Source of the DNA: Oceanicaulis sp. | Lineage (GTDB): Bacteria; Pseudomonadota; Alphaproteobacteria; Caulobacterales; Maricaulaceae | DNA length: 43,700 bases | NCBI GenBank assembly: GCA_022565365.1 | Contig: JAIUMW010000003.1 | Coordinates: forward strand, 1-43,700 | Reading direction: 5' to 3' | Shown here: one piece after another, positions 9,339 to 20,572 of the stretch | How the letters are laid out: each line of letters begins with the position of its first letter | Numbering within the stretch: the first letter of the stretch is position 1 | Program-made: the position numbers and the translations under genes | Notes under the pieces: generated by a model | Told to the model about the DNA's origin: nothing | Databases searched by the model: none | The model's input: the letters and a program-made list of their open reading frames with translations, nothing else

Positions 9339-10561
9339 GACCGTTCCGCAGGCGCGGCGATGATGTCGGCGCGCCGGCCCAGCAGGATGTCAGGCACGGG
9401 CGAGACGATCACGCCCTGTGCTGCGTCGAACGGCTCGGCGAACACGGAGTCTGCGGTACGGGTGCGCACGGTGATGCGTGTGCGCTCAATCCGGCCATTG
9501 CTCACCCGATGGATGGTGTCGAGGCCGGAGACCGCAGCCGCAGGCAGGCGCATGACAGCGTCCAGTTCAGCGCCGTCCAGCGTGATTGTGGCGAACAGGC
9601 CGGGGCGCAAATCCGCCGGACCGCCCTCTTCGGGTGCAATGAACACATCAACAAGGCGCGTGCGCGGATCCAGCCGTGCGCCGACCCGGGCGACGCGACC
9701 GGCCATCGGCGTCTCGCGGCCTTCGATCCGGATCTGCGCTGGGCGGTCATTGGCGCCCTCCAGCCGGGCCAGGTCAGAGGGCGAGGCGGGCGCTACCAGC
9801 TCAATCTGCTCGGCGGCGTACACCTGGCCATAGGTCTGGCCCGGAGCGACCAGCAAGCCAAGTTCGATCCGGCTTTCGGTCACGGCGCCGGCAAACGGAA
9901 AACTCACGCGCGTGCGCTCCAGATTGAGCCGGGCCTGGGCACGTTACGCTTCGGCCGCCAGCAGCAGCGCGCGGGCCGCTTCCAGCTGCGGCGCGCGCGC
10001 CGCCCGCGGGGTGATCTCCCGCCCGGGGAAGGTGCGCTCCCATTCGCGCTGCGCAATCGTCGCTTCAGCGTCGAGCTGATTGAGCGCGCTGCGCGCCTCG
10101 GCGATTCCGGCGCGCGCGCGGGTCTCGGCGATCTCGTAATCGCGCCGGTCGATCTCGAACAAGACCTCCCCCGCCTCGAACGCTCCGCCTGCGCGCACCG
10201 CGGGCGAGACCGCGATGATGCGCCCGCCCACCTGAGGGGCCATGTCGATAAACGCGCTGGCCGTCACAGTGCCGGTCAGCTCCACCTGCACGCGGTGGCG
10301 CACGGTCTCTGGCTGAACCACGCGGACCGGCGCGGCGGCGCGCGCCTCGGGCGGCTCCCCACCCGCCTCGCCGCCGCCCATAAGAGCAAAGGTTGCAATG
10401 ATGGCGGCCAGAACCACCGCCGCGACAGCCGCGATCTGCAGCCATCCCGCCAGTTCCCGGCCTGTCCCGCCCTGCGAAGCCCCGTCTGCGGACATGATCG
10501 TGCGCCCTCTTCGCCAGCACGCGCATATGCGCTCGCCACTCACGCAAACTAATGCCTGCAA
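9335..10561 (-). pseudogene. RND periplasmic adaptor (membrane fusion protein) interrupted by one in-frame TAA at 9944-9946
   Basis: ORFs 9944..10561 and 9335..9907 are in the same frame (10561-9907=654=3x218); continuous reading ...ARALLLAAEA*RAQARLNLERTRVSFPFAGAV... rebuilds a ~408 aa adaptor; 3' end overlaps the RND permease start (ATGA). Confidence 0.85.
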
Positions 10562-10681
10562 TACGGCTGGCCAGCAGTTTCACGCGGGCGCGAAGAGTTT
10601 TTGCACACGCGGCGCGGCTGGCGCCTCGCACACCCGCGCCCGCACGGCTAGTCTGCGCGCAGGGGGGTAAGTAGACGCCCG

Positions 10682-12466
10682 GTGCTGAGCCAAGTGATTT
10701 TTCGCGCGACACGATATCTGACCGCCGTGCTGGCGGCCCTCGTCATGGGCCTGCCCGCGGCAATGGCCGAACCGCTGGCCCGGATCGAAGGCGTTGAAGA
10801 CGCCGCCCTGGCGCGGGCGCTGTCGCGGGCTGTGGGCGAGGCTGACGCGAGGCCTTCAGGCGAGCCCGATGCGCCCTGGCGGGCCCGGGCGCGGGCGCGC
10901 GAGGCCGCCGACATTCTGGATCGCTATCTCAATTCCCAGGGCTATTACGGCGCCGTCATTGATCCGCGACTCGATGACACCGGCCAGGCGGTAGTGCGCG
11001 TGCGCCCGGGCCAGCGCTTTGTGTTCGACACCATCGCCATTGACTGGATCGGCGCTGACTCGCCCGGCGCGCCCGGCGCCGAGGCGCAAGCAGCGCTCGG
11101 CATATCGGAAGGCGACCCGGTGGTCTCGGCCAACGTGCTCTCGGCGCGCGGCCGCGTGGTCACGCTGTTGCACGAGAACGGCTATCTCGAAGCGCGCGAG
11201 GGCGAGCACGACATCATCGTGGACCATGCCACAAGGAGCGCCGACGCGGCGTTCCGCTTCCATCCCGGCCCATTCATCCGCCTGGGCGCGCCGCAATTCG
11301 CCGGTGGTCTGGCCGATCTGCGCCCCGGCTTTATCGAGCGCCTGGCCCCTTACGAGACCGGCGACCCTGCCAGCCGCAGCGCCCTCAATGAGTACAGCCG
11401 CCGCCTCCAGGTTCTGCAATCGGTATCAGTCGCCGATGTGCGCCTGGCGCCGGACGACGAGGACGGCCTGCGCCCGGTGGACGTGCGCGCCGCCCCCACC
11501 CCGCGCCACCGCATCGAAGGCGCGTTGCGCTGGTCGACGTCTGAAGGCGCCGGCGCGGAAGCGGGCTGGACACGGCGCAATGTGTTTCGCGGCGATGAGA
11601 CCCTGCTCATCAGTGGCCAGGCCGCCGAACTGGTGCAGGGCTTCACAACCCGCCTGACCGTGCCGCACTGGCGGCGCTATGGTCAGGATCTCACCCTGAG
11701 CGCCGAATTGCTGGCCGAGCGCACGGACGCCTTTGATCAGGACGTGTTCCGGGTCTCCGCCAGCGTGGCCCGCCAGATGACCGACCGGCTCAGCATCACC
11801 ACCGGCGCCCGGCTTCAGACGGCGCGCGTGACCGATGTTCTGGGCGCCCGCTCGGCCACGACGCTGTCGCTTCCCAGCGGTGTGATCTGGGACGGGCGCG
11901 ACAGCTTGCTGGATCCCCAGCGCGGCCTGTACCTGAACGCCACCGCCGCGCCGGGCTGGTCCATCGGCAGCCAGGAGACCCGCTATGTACGCCTGGAAAG
12001 CGGCGTGCGCGCCTATTACCCGCTGAGCGACCGCCTGGTGCTGGCCGCGCGCGTGCGCGCCGGCGCCATTCTGGGCACGTCGCCCGACGCCCTGCCCGCC
12101 GACGAGCGCTTCTATGCCGGCGGCGGCGGCTCGGTGCGCGGCTACGCCTTCCAGTCGCTATCGCCTCAGCGCTTCAATCCCAATACCGGCCTCAACGAGG
12201 TGTTCGGCGGCCAGTCCCTGGCCGAATTCAGCGCCGAGGCGCGCTGGCGCCGGTCTGAACGCCTGGGCTTCACCGCCTTTGTGGATGGCGGCGCGGCCGG
12301 CAAGGAGCTTACCCCCAATCTGGGCGATATCCGCTACGGGGCCGGGGTGGGCGTGCGCTATTATCCAGGCTTCGGCCCGCTGCGCTTTGATATCGCGACG
12401 CCGCTGGACCGGCGCTCTGGCGAGGCGCCGGTACAAATCTACATCTCCATCGGCCAGGCTTTCTGA
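10682..12466 (+). CDS. tamA: TamA / BamA-family outer membrane assembly protein
   Basis: 594 aa, POTRA-like N-terminus and Omp85 barrel (YAGGGGSVRGYAFQSLSP); overlaps tamB start. Confidence 0.9.
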   Translation: MLSQVIFRATRYLTAVLAALVMGLPAAMAEPLARIEGVEDAALARALSRAVGEADARPSGEPDAPWRARARAREAADILDRYLNSQGYYGAVIDPRLDDTGQAVVRVRPGQRFVFDTIAIDWIGADSPGAPGAEAQAALGISEGDPVVSANVLSARGRVVTLLHENGYLEAREGEHDIIVDHATRSADAAFRFHPGPFIRLGAPQFAGGLADLRPGFIERLAPYETGDPASRSALNEYSRRLQVLQSVSVADVRLAPDDEDGLRPVDVRAAPTPRHRIEGALRWSTSEGAGAEAGWTRRNVFRGDETLLISGQAAELVQGFTTRLTVPHWRRYGQDLTLSAELLAERTDAFDQDVFRVSASVARQMTDRLSITTGARLQTARVTDVLGARSATTLSLPSGVIWDGRDSLLDPQRGLYLNATAAPGWSIGSQETRYVRLESGVRAYYPLSDRLVLAARVRAGAILGTSPDALPADERFYAGGGGSVRGYAFQSLSPQRFNPNTGLNEVFGGQSLAEFSAEARWRRSERLGFTAFVDGGAAGKELTPNLGDIRYGAGVGVRYYPGFGPLRFDIATPLDRRSGEAPVQIYISIGQAF

Positions 12467-15400
12467 TGACCGATACGACGCCTCCTGCCCCGACCCCCGC
12501 CTCCAGCCCCGCCCCGAAACGGCGGCGCCGCTGGCGCGGCTGGATCATCGGCATCACCGCCACTGTCACCACGCTGCTCGCCATTCTGGTGATCGCCGCT
12601 GTGTCGGGCGTCCTGCTGATGAGCGGCCCGTTCGGGCGCGAGCTGGTGCGCGAAACCATCAACGGCCAGGACATCGCCGGCTATGGCGAGGTGGAGATCG
12701 GCGCGATCAGCGGCAATGTGCTGGGCCGGTTCGAGATCGACCGCATACGGGTGCGCGATTCTGAAGGCGTGGGGCTGGAGGCGCGCGATGTGACGCTCGC
12801 CTGGTCGCCCTGGGCGCTGCGCCGCTATGTGCTGCGCATCGACGCCTTCACCGTGCGCGAGGTGACCATGTCGCGCACGCCGGTGCGCGCCGAGCGTCCG
12901 CCAGCCGAAGACCCGTTCGACCTGTCGCGCCTGCCGCGCATCCGTGTGGGCGAGGCGCGCATCAACGCCATACGCCTGGCCGAAGGGATCGCTGGTCCGG
13001 CCGCCGTCTACGCCCTGTCCGGCGAGCTGCGCCATGATACCGGGCGCTGGCGCGGCGCGCTGGACGCCCGCCGCACCGACGCAGTGGGCGACCGCCTGCT
13101 GGCCGAGATCGATTTCGCCGACGCGCTCTCGCTGGACGCCCGTTTTGACGCCCCGCCGGGCGGCCTGTTGTCACGCTTGCTCGACGCCGAATCGCAAGGC
13201 GCCACCGGCGTGGTCACGGCGGCCGGCACGCTGGACGCCGGATCAGGCGATGCGGAGATTTATATCGGCGGCGAGCTGGCGGTGGATGGCCGACTGGTCT
13301 GGGCGGACCGCGAGGCGCAAGCCTCGGCGCAGATCCGGCCCGACGCCTGGACCCGGCTGGCGCGGATTTCCGAGCTTCTGGGCGGCACGCTGAGCGCAGA
13401 GGCCCGCGCGCCGCTGGGCCGCGATGGCATCACACAGCCCGATATCGGCGGGCTCACCGCCCTGATCGAGGCGCCCAACGCCCGGCTTCAGGTGGCCATG
13501 ACCGGCGAGCGCATCGGCCAGATCAATCTGGAGGCCCGCAGCGCGCTGGTGGCGCTGGCCACCAATGACGCGGTGCTGGCCGAGCATCTGGCGCTCGACG
13601 GTGTCGCAGACCTGTCAGGCGACACGCCGGCCTTCACCGGAGAGATCGCCGGGCGCGCCGTCACCCTGCCTGGCGGCATACGCCTTGGCGCCGTCAGCGG
13701 ACCGGTCTCCACCACGGGCGCGCTCGATGCGCCGCGCATCAATACGCAGCTCGCCGTCACCGGCGCGTCCTATGATGGGGATGCGCTGGACCGGCTGCTC
13801 GGCCAGGCGCCGCAGCTCACCGCCGACTTCACCTTTGTGCGCGAAGACACGCGCGTTGAGATGCACAGCTATACCGCCCGCCTGCCCACCGGCGTGTTCA
13901 CCGGATCGGGCGGCGTGTCGGTCCCTGACCAGCGCTGGCGCGTGGAGGCGCAGTCAAGCCGCGCCCGCTTCAACCGCCTTGTGGACCTGATCAAGGGCGA
14001 GGGAGCCATCGCCCTCAACGCGGCGGGCGATTTCGCCGGCGCGCTGACCTTTGACGCGCAGCTTGACGGGTTCGCGCCTGCGGGCGAGCTGGCCGAGCGG
14101 CTGGAGGCGCCTTTGTCAGCGACCGTGTCCGGGCGGCGAGAGGCGGATGGCGGCCTGTTCCTTGATGCGGTGACGGCGCAGGGTCCGCAGTTCGCGCTCC
14201 AGGCGCGCGGCGAGCAGGCCGGCGATGACTGGCGCTTTAACGGCGATCTCGCCTGGTCGGGCACATCGCCGCTCGCGGCGCTCACCCTGGAGGGCGCGCT
14301 GGAAGCGGCGTTCGAGGCGCAATACGGCCCCGCCGGGCTCGACTTGCGGCTGGACGCGAGCGCAGGCGCGCTCAGCGCCGGTCCGCTGGGGATCACCGGG
14401 GCGCGGCTGCGCGTGGAGGCGGCGGGGCCGATGGACGCCCTGTCCGGCGCGGGACGCCTGACAGGCGCCAGTGACCGCGGGCCGGTGGATGTCAGCGCCG
14501 AGTTTGCCCGCGACGGCGAAACCATCCGCCTCAGCCGCCTCGACGGCCAGCTGGCCGCCGTGCGCATTGACGGCTCGGCCTCGGTCGGGCCGGAGGTGAT
14601 CGGCGCCGATCTCATCGTCAGCCCGGTCAGCGGGTTTGGCGAACTGTCGCTTCAGGCCGAGCTGCGTGAAGGCATGATCGCCATTCGCGCCGAGGCCGAA
14701 GACATCGTGGGCGAGGATGTCGCCTATATCGACCGCTTCCTGCTCACCCTCAACGGCCCGCTGGAGGCGGCGGTGATGCGCCTTGAGGCCGACGGCGCCT
14801 ATGGCGCGGTGTTCACGGCCCGGGCCGATGGCACGCTGCGCCTTATCGAAGAGCCGGGCGCTGAAGTGACGCTCAATGGGCGCTACGGACCATACGCCAT
14901 CGCCACCCTCTCGCCCATCGAGGTGCAAGCCGGGCCTCTGCCGTCGGTGGATGTCGCCCTGCGCATCGGCGATGGTTAGCTGCAGCTGAGCGGCGCCGGG
15001 GGCGACGCGCCCAGTGTCACCGCGCGCCTTGAATCGGTTCCCGCCGGGATCTTGTCCCTGCGCCGGGCGCGCAGCCCCGTGATCGGCCAGCTGAGCGGCG
15101 ATCTGACCGCCAACCGCACAGACGGCGTGTGGCGCGCGGACGCGACCCTTTCCGGCGCCGGTCTGCGCCCGCTGGAAGCGTCCGACGCTGAAGAATTGGC
15201 CGGTCAGGTGCGTCTGGTTGTCGACGAGACCGGCGTGTCCCTCACGGCCAGCGCCGAGGGCGTCGGCCTGACCGCCCGCGCCAATGCACAGATCGCCAGC
15301 GGACCGGTGAGCGGACCCGATGACGTGATGCGCCCCGATGCGGCCCTGTCCGGCGATGCCCTGGTGCGGGGCGAGATCAGCGCGCTGGCCGCCTTCCACC

Positions 15401-16620
15401 TGGCCGCCGCCCAGTCGCTGAGCGGTCAGGCCGATCTCGCCGCCCGTCTGACCGGCACGGTGGGTGAGCCGCGCTTTGAAGGCAGTCTGGGCCTCGAAGA
15501 CGGCGACTTCCGCGATGGACGCGCCGGGCTGGTGGTGGAGGCGATCTCTTTGCTGGCGCGGTTTAGCGAATCCAGCCTGATCGTGGAGCGCCTGACCGCC
15601 ACGGACGGCGACGCCGGCACGCTGCGCGGCGCGGGCGAGGTCAGCATCGGATCTGGCGGGCTGGGCTCGCTGGCGGCCGATCTCAATGTCGACTTCCGCC
15701 GCTTCCGGCTGGCGGGCAGCCGGGATCTGGAAGCCATCGGCACGGGCGATGTGCGCTTCCGCTTCGCCGATCAGGAAGGCCTGATCACCGGCGCCGCCGT
15801 GATCGACCGCGCCGAGATTCGCCCGCCCCAGGCCTCGCGGCCCTCCATCCCCTACATCACGGTGACCGAGATCAATGCGCCGGGCGGCAGCCGCGAGACG
15901 GAGCGCCGCACGACCCCGATCCGGCTGGACTACGCGGTCAGCGCGCCGGCGCGCATCTTTGTGCGAGGACCGAATTTCGACACCGAATGGTCCACGAATC
16001 TGGAGATCACCGGGACGGTGGCTGCGCCCTATGTGAGCGGCGTCATCACCGCCGAGCGGGGGCGGGCCGACATGCTGGGCCGGGTGTTCCAGATTGAACA
16101 GGGGCGCGTCACCCTGAATGGCGATCCCGGCGAGGCCATGCTCGACATCTCGCTGGCGCGCGAGGCCCGCGATATCACCGCGCGGGTGCGGGTTCGCGGC
16201 ACAGCGCGCGATCCGCGCATTTCACTGGCCTCGACCCCCGCCCTGCCCGAAGACGAAATCGCCGCCCGGCTGGTGTTCGGCGAGGGTGCAGCCAATCTCA
16301 GCGCTGTGGAATACGCCCAGCTGGCCGCCTCGCTGGCCTCGCTGTCAGGCGGTTCGGCCTTTGATCCGCTGGGCGCCCTGCGCTCGGTGACCGGGCTCGA
16401 CACGTTCGGGGTGCGCACCGATTCAGGCGGCCAGACCGTGGTGGCCGGCGGGCGGTACCTCACCGACACGGTGTATCTCGAGTTGGAAAGCGCCGGCTCC
16501 AGCGGCGGCCCGACCACGCGGATCGAATGGGCGCTGACGCGCTCGATCTCGCTTCTGTCGCGCTTGCGCGGCGATGGCGATGCGTCCGTGGCGGTGAGTT
16601 GGCGCACCGAATACGACTGA
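12466..16620 (+). pseudogene. tamB: TamB / translocation and assembly module protein, interrupted by one in-frame TAG at 14977-14979
   Basis: ORFs 12466..14979 and 15052..16620 are in the same frame (2586=3x862); ...VALRIGDG*LQLSGAGGDAPSVTARLES...; C-terminal DUF490/TamB domain intact. Confidence 0.87.
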
Positions 16621-16727
16621 CGCGCCCCGTGCGTGGCGCCACAGCAAATTTGTCCGAACAAAGTTGACGAGGGGCCTCGCGCCCGCTTTGGTGCGCGCCG
16701 GACACACCGGCACAGGGACGCACCATC

Positions 16728-17399
16728 ATGGATACGCAATGGCTCTATAACGCGCTCGTGTTCAGCCATATCGTGCTGTTCGCCGTCTGGCTGGGCGGCG
16801 ATATCGGCGTGTTCATCCTGGGCCCGCATTTCCGCAAGCGCTCATACCCGCTGGAGACGCGCCTGCATTTTCTGAAGCTCCTGGTGCTCAACGATATGGG
16901 CCCGCGCACCGCCTGGGCGCTGATGGTCCCGGTGTCGATCTCCATGATCGCCATGAGCTGGACGACCCTGCCGGGATGGCTGGTGGGGCTGAGCTGGGCG
17001 GTGGGGTTTGTCTGGCTGGGGCTGGTGTGGGGCGCGTATCTGAACGCCGAAACCCCGTTGGCGGCGCGGCTAAAGACAATCGAGTTCTGGCTGAAAATCG
17101 CCCTCACCGCCGGTTTTGCGGCGCTGACCCTGGCCGGTCCCGCCGGGTGGCTGGACCTGCCGGGCTGGCTGGCGCTGAAAGCCGGGCTGTTCACCGCCAT
17201 CTTCGCCATCGCGATCATGATTGATGTCAGCTACACGCCGGTGGGGCCGCTCTTGAAGCGGCTCATCGAGCAGGGCTCCAGCGACGAGACGGAAGTCCCG
17301 CTCCTGCGCGCCATGAACCGCACACGGCTGTGGGTGCTGGGGCTCTACGCCCTGCTGATCGTCATTGGCGCGGTAGGCGTGTTCAAGCCGGCTTTCTAG
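16728..17399 (+). CDS. CopD-like integral membrane protein of unknown function
   Basis: 223 aa, multiple TM segments, SHIVLFAVWLGGDIGVFILGP. Confidence 0.65.
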   Translation: MDTQWLYNALVFSHIVLFAVWLGGDIGVFILGPHFRKRSYPLETRLHFLKLLVLNDMGPRTAWALMVPVSISMIAMSWTTLPGWLVGLSWAVGFVWLGLVWGAYLNAETPLAARLKTIEFWLKIALTAGFAALTLAGPAGWLDLPGWLALKAGLFTAIFAIAIMIDVSYTPVGPLLKRLIEQGSSDETEVPLLRAMNRTRLWVLGLYALLIVIGAVGVFKPAF

Positions 17400-18634
17400 C
17401 CGAACAGCGCCTGGATCATGTCGGGGAACTGACCCGTCGCCATGAAGGGCAGCATCAGCGCCAGCGTCACCGACACGGCAAGGCCAATCCCCGCCCGGCC
17501 GATATCGGCCGCCACGTCCCTTACTGCGGCGGCGCGCGGCTGCAGGCGGGCGACGAAGGTGATCGCGATCTCCCGGCCCGCCAAGAGGCCCAGGAACACA
17601 TAGGTGGTGCTCATCGGGATATCGTTGAGCTCCTTGAAATACATCAGGATCACCCCGTAGAGGAAATCCACCACCGTGGCCGAGCGCACGTCCACCGTAT
17701 TGGTCTTGCGCAGGACGATTTTCTGAATCTCGCCCCCGCGCGCGGCGAAGATGATGGCGTGCAGGCCGACCATCAGCAGGGTGGAGAAGATCAACAGGCC
17801 GATAGAGAAGGTCACCTGCACACTGCCGTCGGGCATGAGCGTCGTTTCGCGCGGCAAATAGATGAAGATATTGGCCAGATCCTGCATCAGCCATTGCGAC
17901 CACAAGAAGCCCGTAGACAGCCATTGAAGAACGAACCAGGTGTTGAAGCGCCGTGTCGCGAAGGCCACCGCCACCGCAAACGCCGCCACGCCCCCGACGC
18001 CGATCATGTTGAGGTTTTCCGCGCTCGGCAGGGTGGGGCCGTTGACCAGCAGATAGACCAGCACGCAGATCAGCAGCGCCACCGCCGGCACGGTCCACCA
18101 GGGATCGCCGTCATCGTCCACTTCCGTGCGCGCCACCCATTTCTCGAACGCCCGGGCGATCACCACGAAGAGGATCCCGCCCGTGGCGAAGGCCACCGCA
18201 TAACCCACCAGGCTTTTCAGAAGCATGTCGCCCAGCACGCCGGCGGTGGCTGCGCCGCCCGTCAGGGTGAAGATCGTCAGCACAAGGAATGTCGTGGATA
18301 CCGGAATGCCGAACCGGGTCAGCACCAGCAGGGCCAGGGGCGGCAGAACGTGCCACCACTGGATGCCTGTTTCCGGGAACGGAATACGATTGAGGCGCCC
18401 GTAAGCGATATCGCCGTTATAGGCGAAATAGCCATACACCATGACGACTACGATGATGGTGGAGGCGAACGCCCACAAAACCAGCCAGGGCCGTTTGGCG
18501 TTGGAGGCCAGGAAGGTGCCCAGCGTCTGGATCACGTCATTGGCGACAATGGCGTAGGCCGCAAACAGGAAGCCGACGAGCGCCCAGAGCGGGACACCCA
18601 GAATTGCGACTGAAGCCAGGTCCGGCATGTACAA
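17396..18634 (-). CDS. Inorganic phosphate transporter (PiT/PHO4)-like membrane protein, divergent
   Basis: 412 aa; ANDVIQTLGTFLAS and PVSTTF / MSTTYVFLGLLAGREIAI pseudo-repeat resemble the PiT signature; start may be 18628. Confidence 0.5.
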   Translation of the reverse strand: MYMPDLASVAILGVPLWALVGFLFAAYAIVANDVIQTLGTFLASNAKRPWLVLWAFASTIIVVVMVYGYFAYNGDIAYGRLNRIPFPETGIQWWHVLPPLALLVLTRFGIPVSTTFLVLTIFTLTGGAATAGVLGDMLLKSLVGYAVAFATGGILFVVIARAFEKWVARTEVDDDGDPWWTVPAVALLICVLVYLLVNGPTLPSAENLNMIGVGGVAAFAVAVAFATRRFNTWFVLQWLSTGFLWSQWLMQDLANIFIYLPRETTLMPDGSVQVTFSIGLLIFSTLLMVGLHAIIFAARGGEIQKIVLRKTNTVDVRSATVVDFLYGVILMYFKELNDIPMSTTYVFLGLLAGREIAITFVARLQPRAAAVRDVAADIGRAGIGLAVSVTLALMLPFMATGQFPDMIQALFG

Positions 18635-18801
18635 CTCTCCGCGCCGGGCGCGATCCGCGCCACGCCGCGCCCCGATAGCGCGACAGGCGCACGCGGCAAA
18701 GCAATTCCTGCGGCTGGAATCGCAATTTCAAGGAAATGTCATAAAGCACGCGTCCGGCGGGCGCACGGGACATGGCTGAAATTTCATCTCACCCGCCTTG
18801 A

Positions 18802-18843
18802 ACCGTCCGTCTGGACGGTCTAAATGCAAACCGACCAGACGGT
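18802..18843. promoter_or_regulatory. Candidate TetR operator region: two inverted repeats upstream of the TetR gene
   Basis: ACCGTCC-GTCT-GGACGGT (18802-18819) and ACCG-ACCAGA-CGGT (18830-18843). Confidence 0.6.
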
Positions 18844-18876
18844 ATAGATGCGCCGCAGCATTTTTCTGAGAGAGTC

Positions 18877-19464
18877 ATGACCGACGCCCGCTCCATTGCT
18901 GACTCCCACCCTGATACGGTCCGCCCGGCCACGCGCGACGTGATCCTGGACGCGGCCGAACGCGTGGTGTCGCGCGAGGGCTCGGGCCGGTTGACCATTG
19001 ACGCCGTGGTGCGCGAAAGCGGCTTCTCCAAGGGCGGGGTGCTGTACAATTTCCCCTCCAAGCAGGCGCTGATCGAAGGCATGGTCTCGCGCCTCATCCT
19101 CCAGGCCCAGGAAGACTGCGACTGTGCACTGGAACAGGCCACAGCCACGGGCGCCAATCCGGTGGCGACCCTCATACATGTCATCCTGGCATTCAAACGC
19201 ACACACCGGGATGTGGCGATGGCTGTGCTGGCCGCGGCGTCGGAATCGCCCGAACTGCTCGACCCGGTGCGCGCCATGATGGCGCGCATTCGCAACGATA
19301 TTATCGCCAACGCGCCCGACCCGGTCATGGCGCGAATCGCGCTTCTGGCCGCTGACGGCCTGCATCTGGCCGATCTGCTAGGCCTCGACATGATCACCCC
19401 CGATGAGCAAGAGGCCGTTGAAGCCCGGCTCATCCAGCTGGTTTCGGAGCCCTCCCCCAAATGA
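18877..19464 (+). CDS. TetR/AcrR family transcriptional regulator
   Basis: 195 aa, HTH ILDAAERVVSREGSGRLTIDAVVRESGFSKGGVLYNFPSKQALI; first gene of an RND operon. Confidence 0.92.
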   Translation: MTDARSIADSHPDTVRPATRDVILDAAERVVSREGSGRLTIDAVVRESGFSKGGVLYNFPSKQALIEGMVSRLILQAQEDCDCALEQATATGANPVATLIHVILAFKRTHRDVAMAVLAAASESPELLDPVRAMMARIRNDIIANAPDPVMARIALLAADGLHLADLLGLDMITPDEQEAVEARLIQLVSEPSPK

Positions 19465-20540
19465 CCCGCGCCGCCGCCATGGTTTCATTGGCTGTCATGC
19501 TGATCATCGCAGCCTGCAGCCCGCCGCCCGTTGAGATGGAGCCCGCCCCCCGCCTGGCGCGGGTGGAGACCGTTCGCAGCGCCGAGAGCGCCAGCATGCG
19601 CGAATTTGTCGGCCGGGTGGAGCCGCGCCTCAGCGTCGACCTCGCCTTCCAGGTGGGCGGACGTCTCGCAGCCTACCCGGTGGTGGAAGGCCAGATCCTT
19701 CCTGAAGGCGAAGTGGTCGCCCGGCTGGACGCCGCCGATTTCGCCCGCGCCGTGCGACAGGCCGAGGTGCAGCGCCAGCAGGCCAGCCAGAATTTGGAGC
19801 GCCAGCGCACGCTGAATGAGCGGGGCATCTCGTCGGACGCGGCGCTGGAGCAGGCCCAGACCGAGTTTGACCTGCAGAGCGTGACCCTTGAGACCGCCCG
19901 CCAGAATCTGCGCTACGCCACCATCAACGCGCCGTTCGAGGGTCTGGTCTCGCGTCGGCTGGTGGACAATTTCACCACTGTGTCCGCCGGCCAGCCGATC
20001 GCGCGCCTGCAGGACATGAGCGAGCTGCGCGTGGCGATTCAGATACCTGAAAGCATCGTGGCGGTGGTCGACCAGAGCCAGCCAGCCGAGCTGACCGCCC
20101 GCTTCCCCTTCCTGCCGGGCGAGACCTTCCCGCTGACCTTCCGTGAACTGAGCGCAGAACCCGAACCGGCCTCGCGCACCTATACGGCGGTGTTCGCCCT
20201 GCCGCCCGACCTGCCGGGCAATATCCTGCCAGGCATGACCGCCACCGTCATGGTCTCGCTCGACGCCCTCACCGGCTCCGATCCGGCGCTTGTGCGGGTG
20301 GCCGCCGGCGCGCTCAGCGCTTCGCCGGACGGGGGCTTCCGCGTCTGGGGCTATGACCCGGACGCCGGTCTTGTGACCGCCCGCGATGTCGAGGTTGGCC
20401 CGATGGGCGGCGACACGGTGGTGATCCGCCACGGGCTGGCGCCTGGCGAGCAGATCGTCACGACCGGCGTGAACGCCCTGTTCGACGGCATGCGCATCCG
20501 CCCCATGCAGGGCCGCAACGGGCTCGCCTCCAGCCGCTAG
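19461..20540 (+). CDS. RND periplasmic adaptor (membrane fusion lipoprotein)
   Basis: 359 aa, lipoprotein signal (LIIAACSPPP), VGGRLAAYPVVEGQILPEGEVVARLDAADFARAVRQAE. Confidence 0.93.
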   Translation: MTRAAAMVSLAVMLIIAACSPPPVEMEPAPRLARVETVRSAESASMREFVGRVEPRLSVDLAFQVGGRLAAYPVVEGQILPEGEVVARLDAADFARAVRQAEVQRQQASQNLERQRTLNERGISSDAALEQAQTEFDLQSVTLETARQNLRYATINAPFEGLVSRRLVDNFTTVSAGQPIARLQDMSELRVAIQIPESIVAVVDQSQPAELTARFPFLPGETFPLTFRELSAEPEPASRTYTAVFALPPDLPGNILPGMTATVMVSLDALTGSDPALVRVAAGALSASPDGGFRVWGYDPDAGLVTARDVEVGPMGGDTVVIRHGLAPGEQIVTTGVNALFDGMRIRPMQGRNGLASSR

Positions 20541-20572
20541 CCCCCCACTGAGCTTCACGCAGGAATATCGCT

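Noticed and set aside
8334-9833. 499-aa plus-strand ORF
   Set aside because: Antisense to the RND permease and adaptor; no recognisable domain.
14116-15399. 427-aa minus-strand ORF across the tamB stop
   Set aside because: Antisense to tamB; the plus-strand reading matches TamB on both sides of the stop.
17330-18613. 427-aa plus-strand ORF
   Set aside because: Antisense to the PiT-like membrane protein, which has coherent TM segments.
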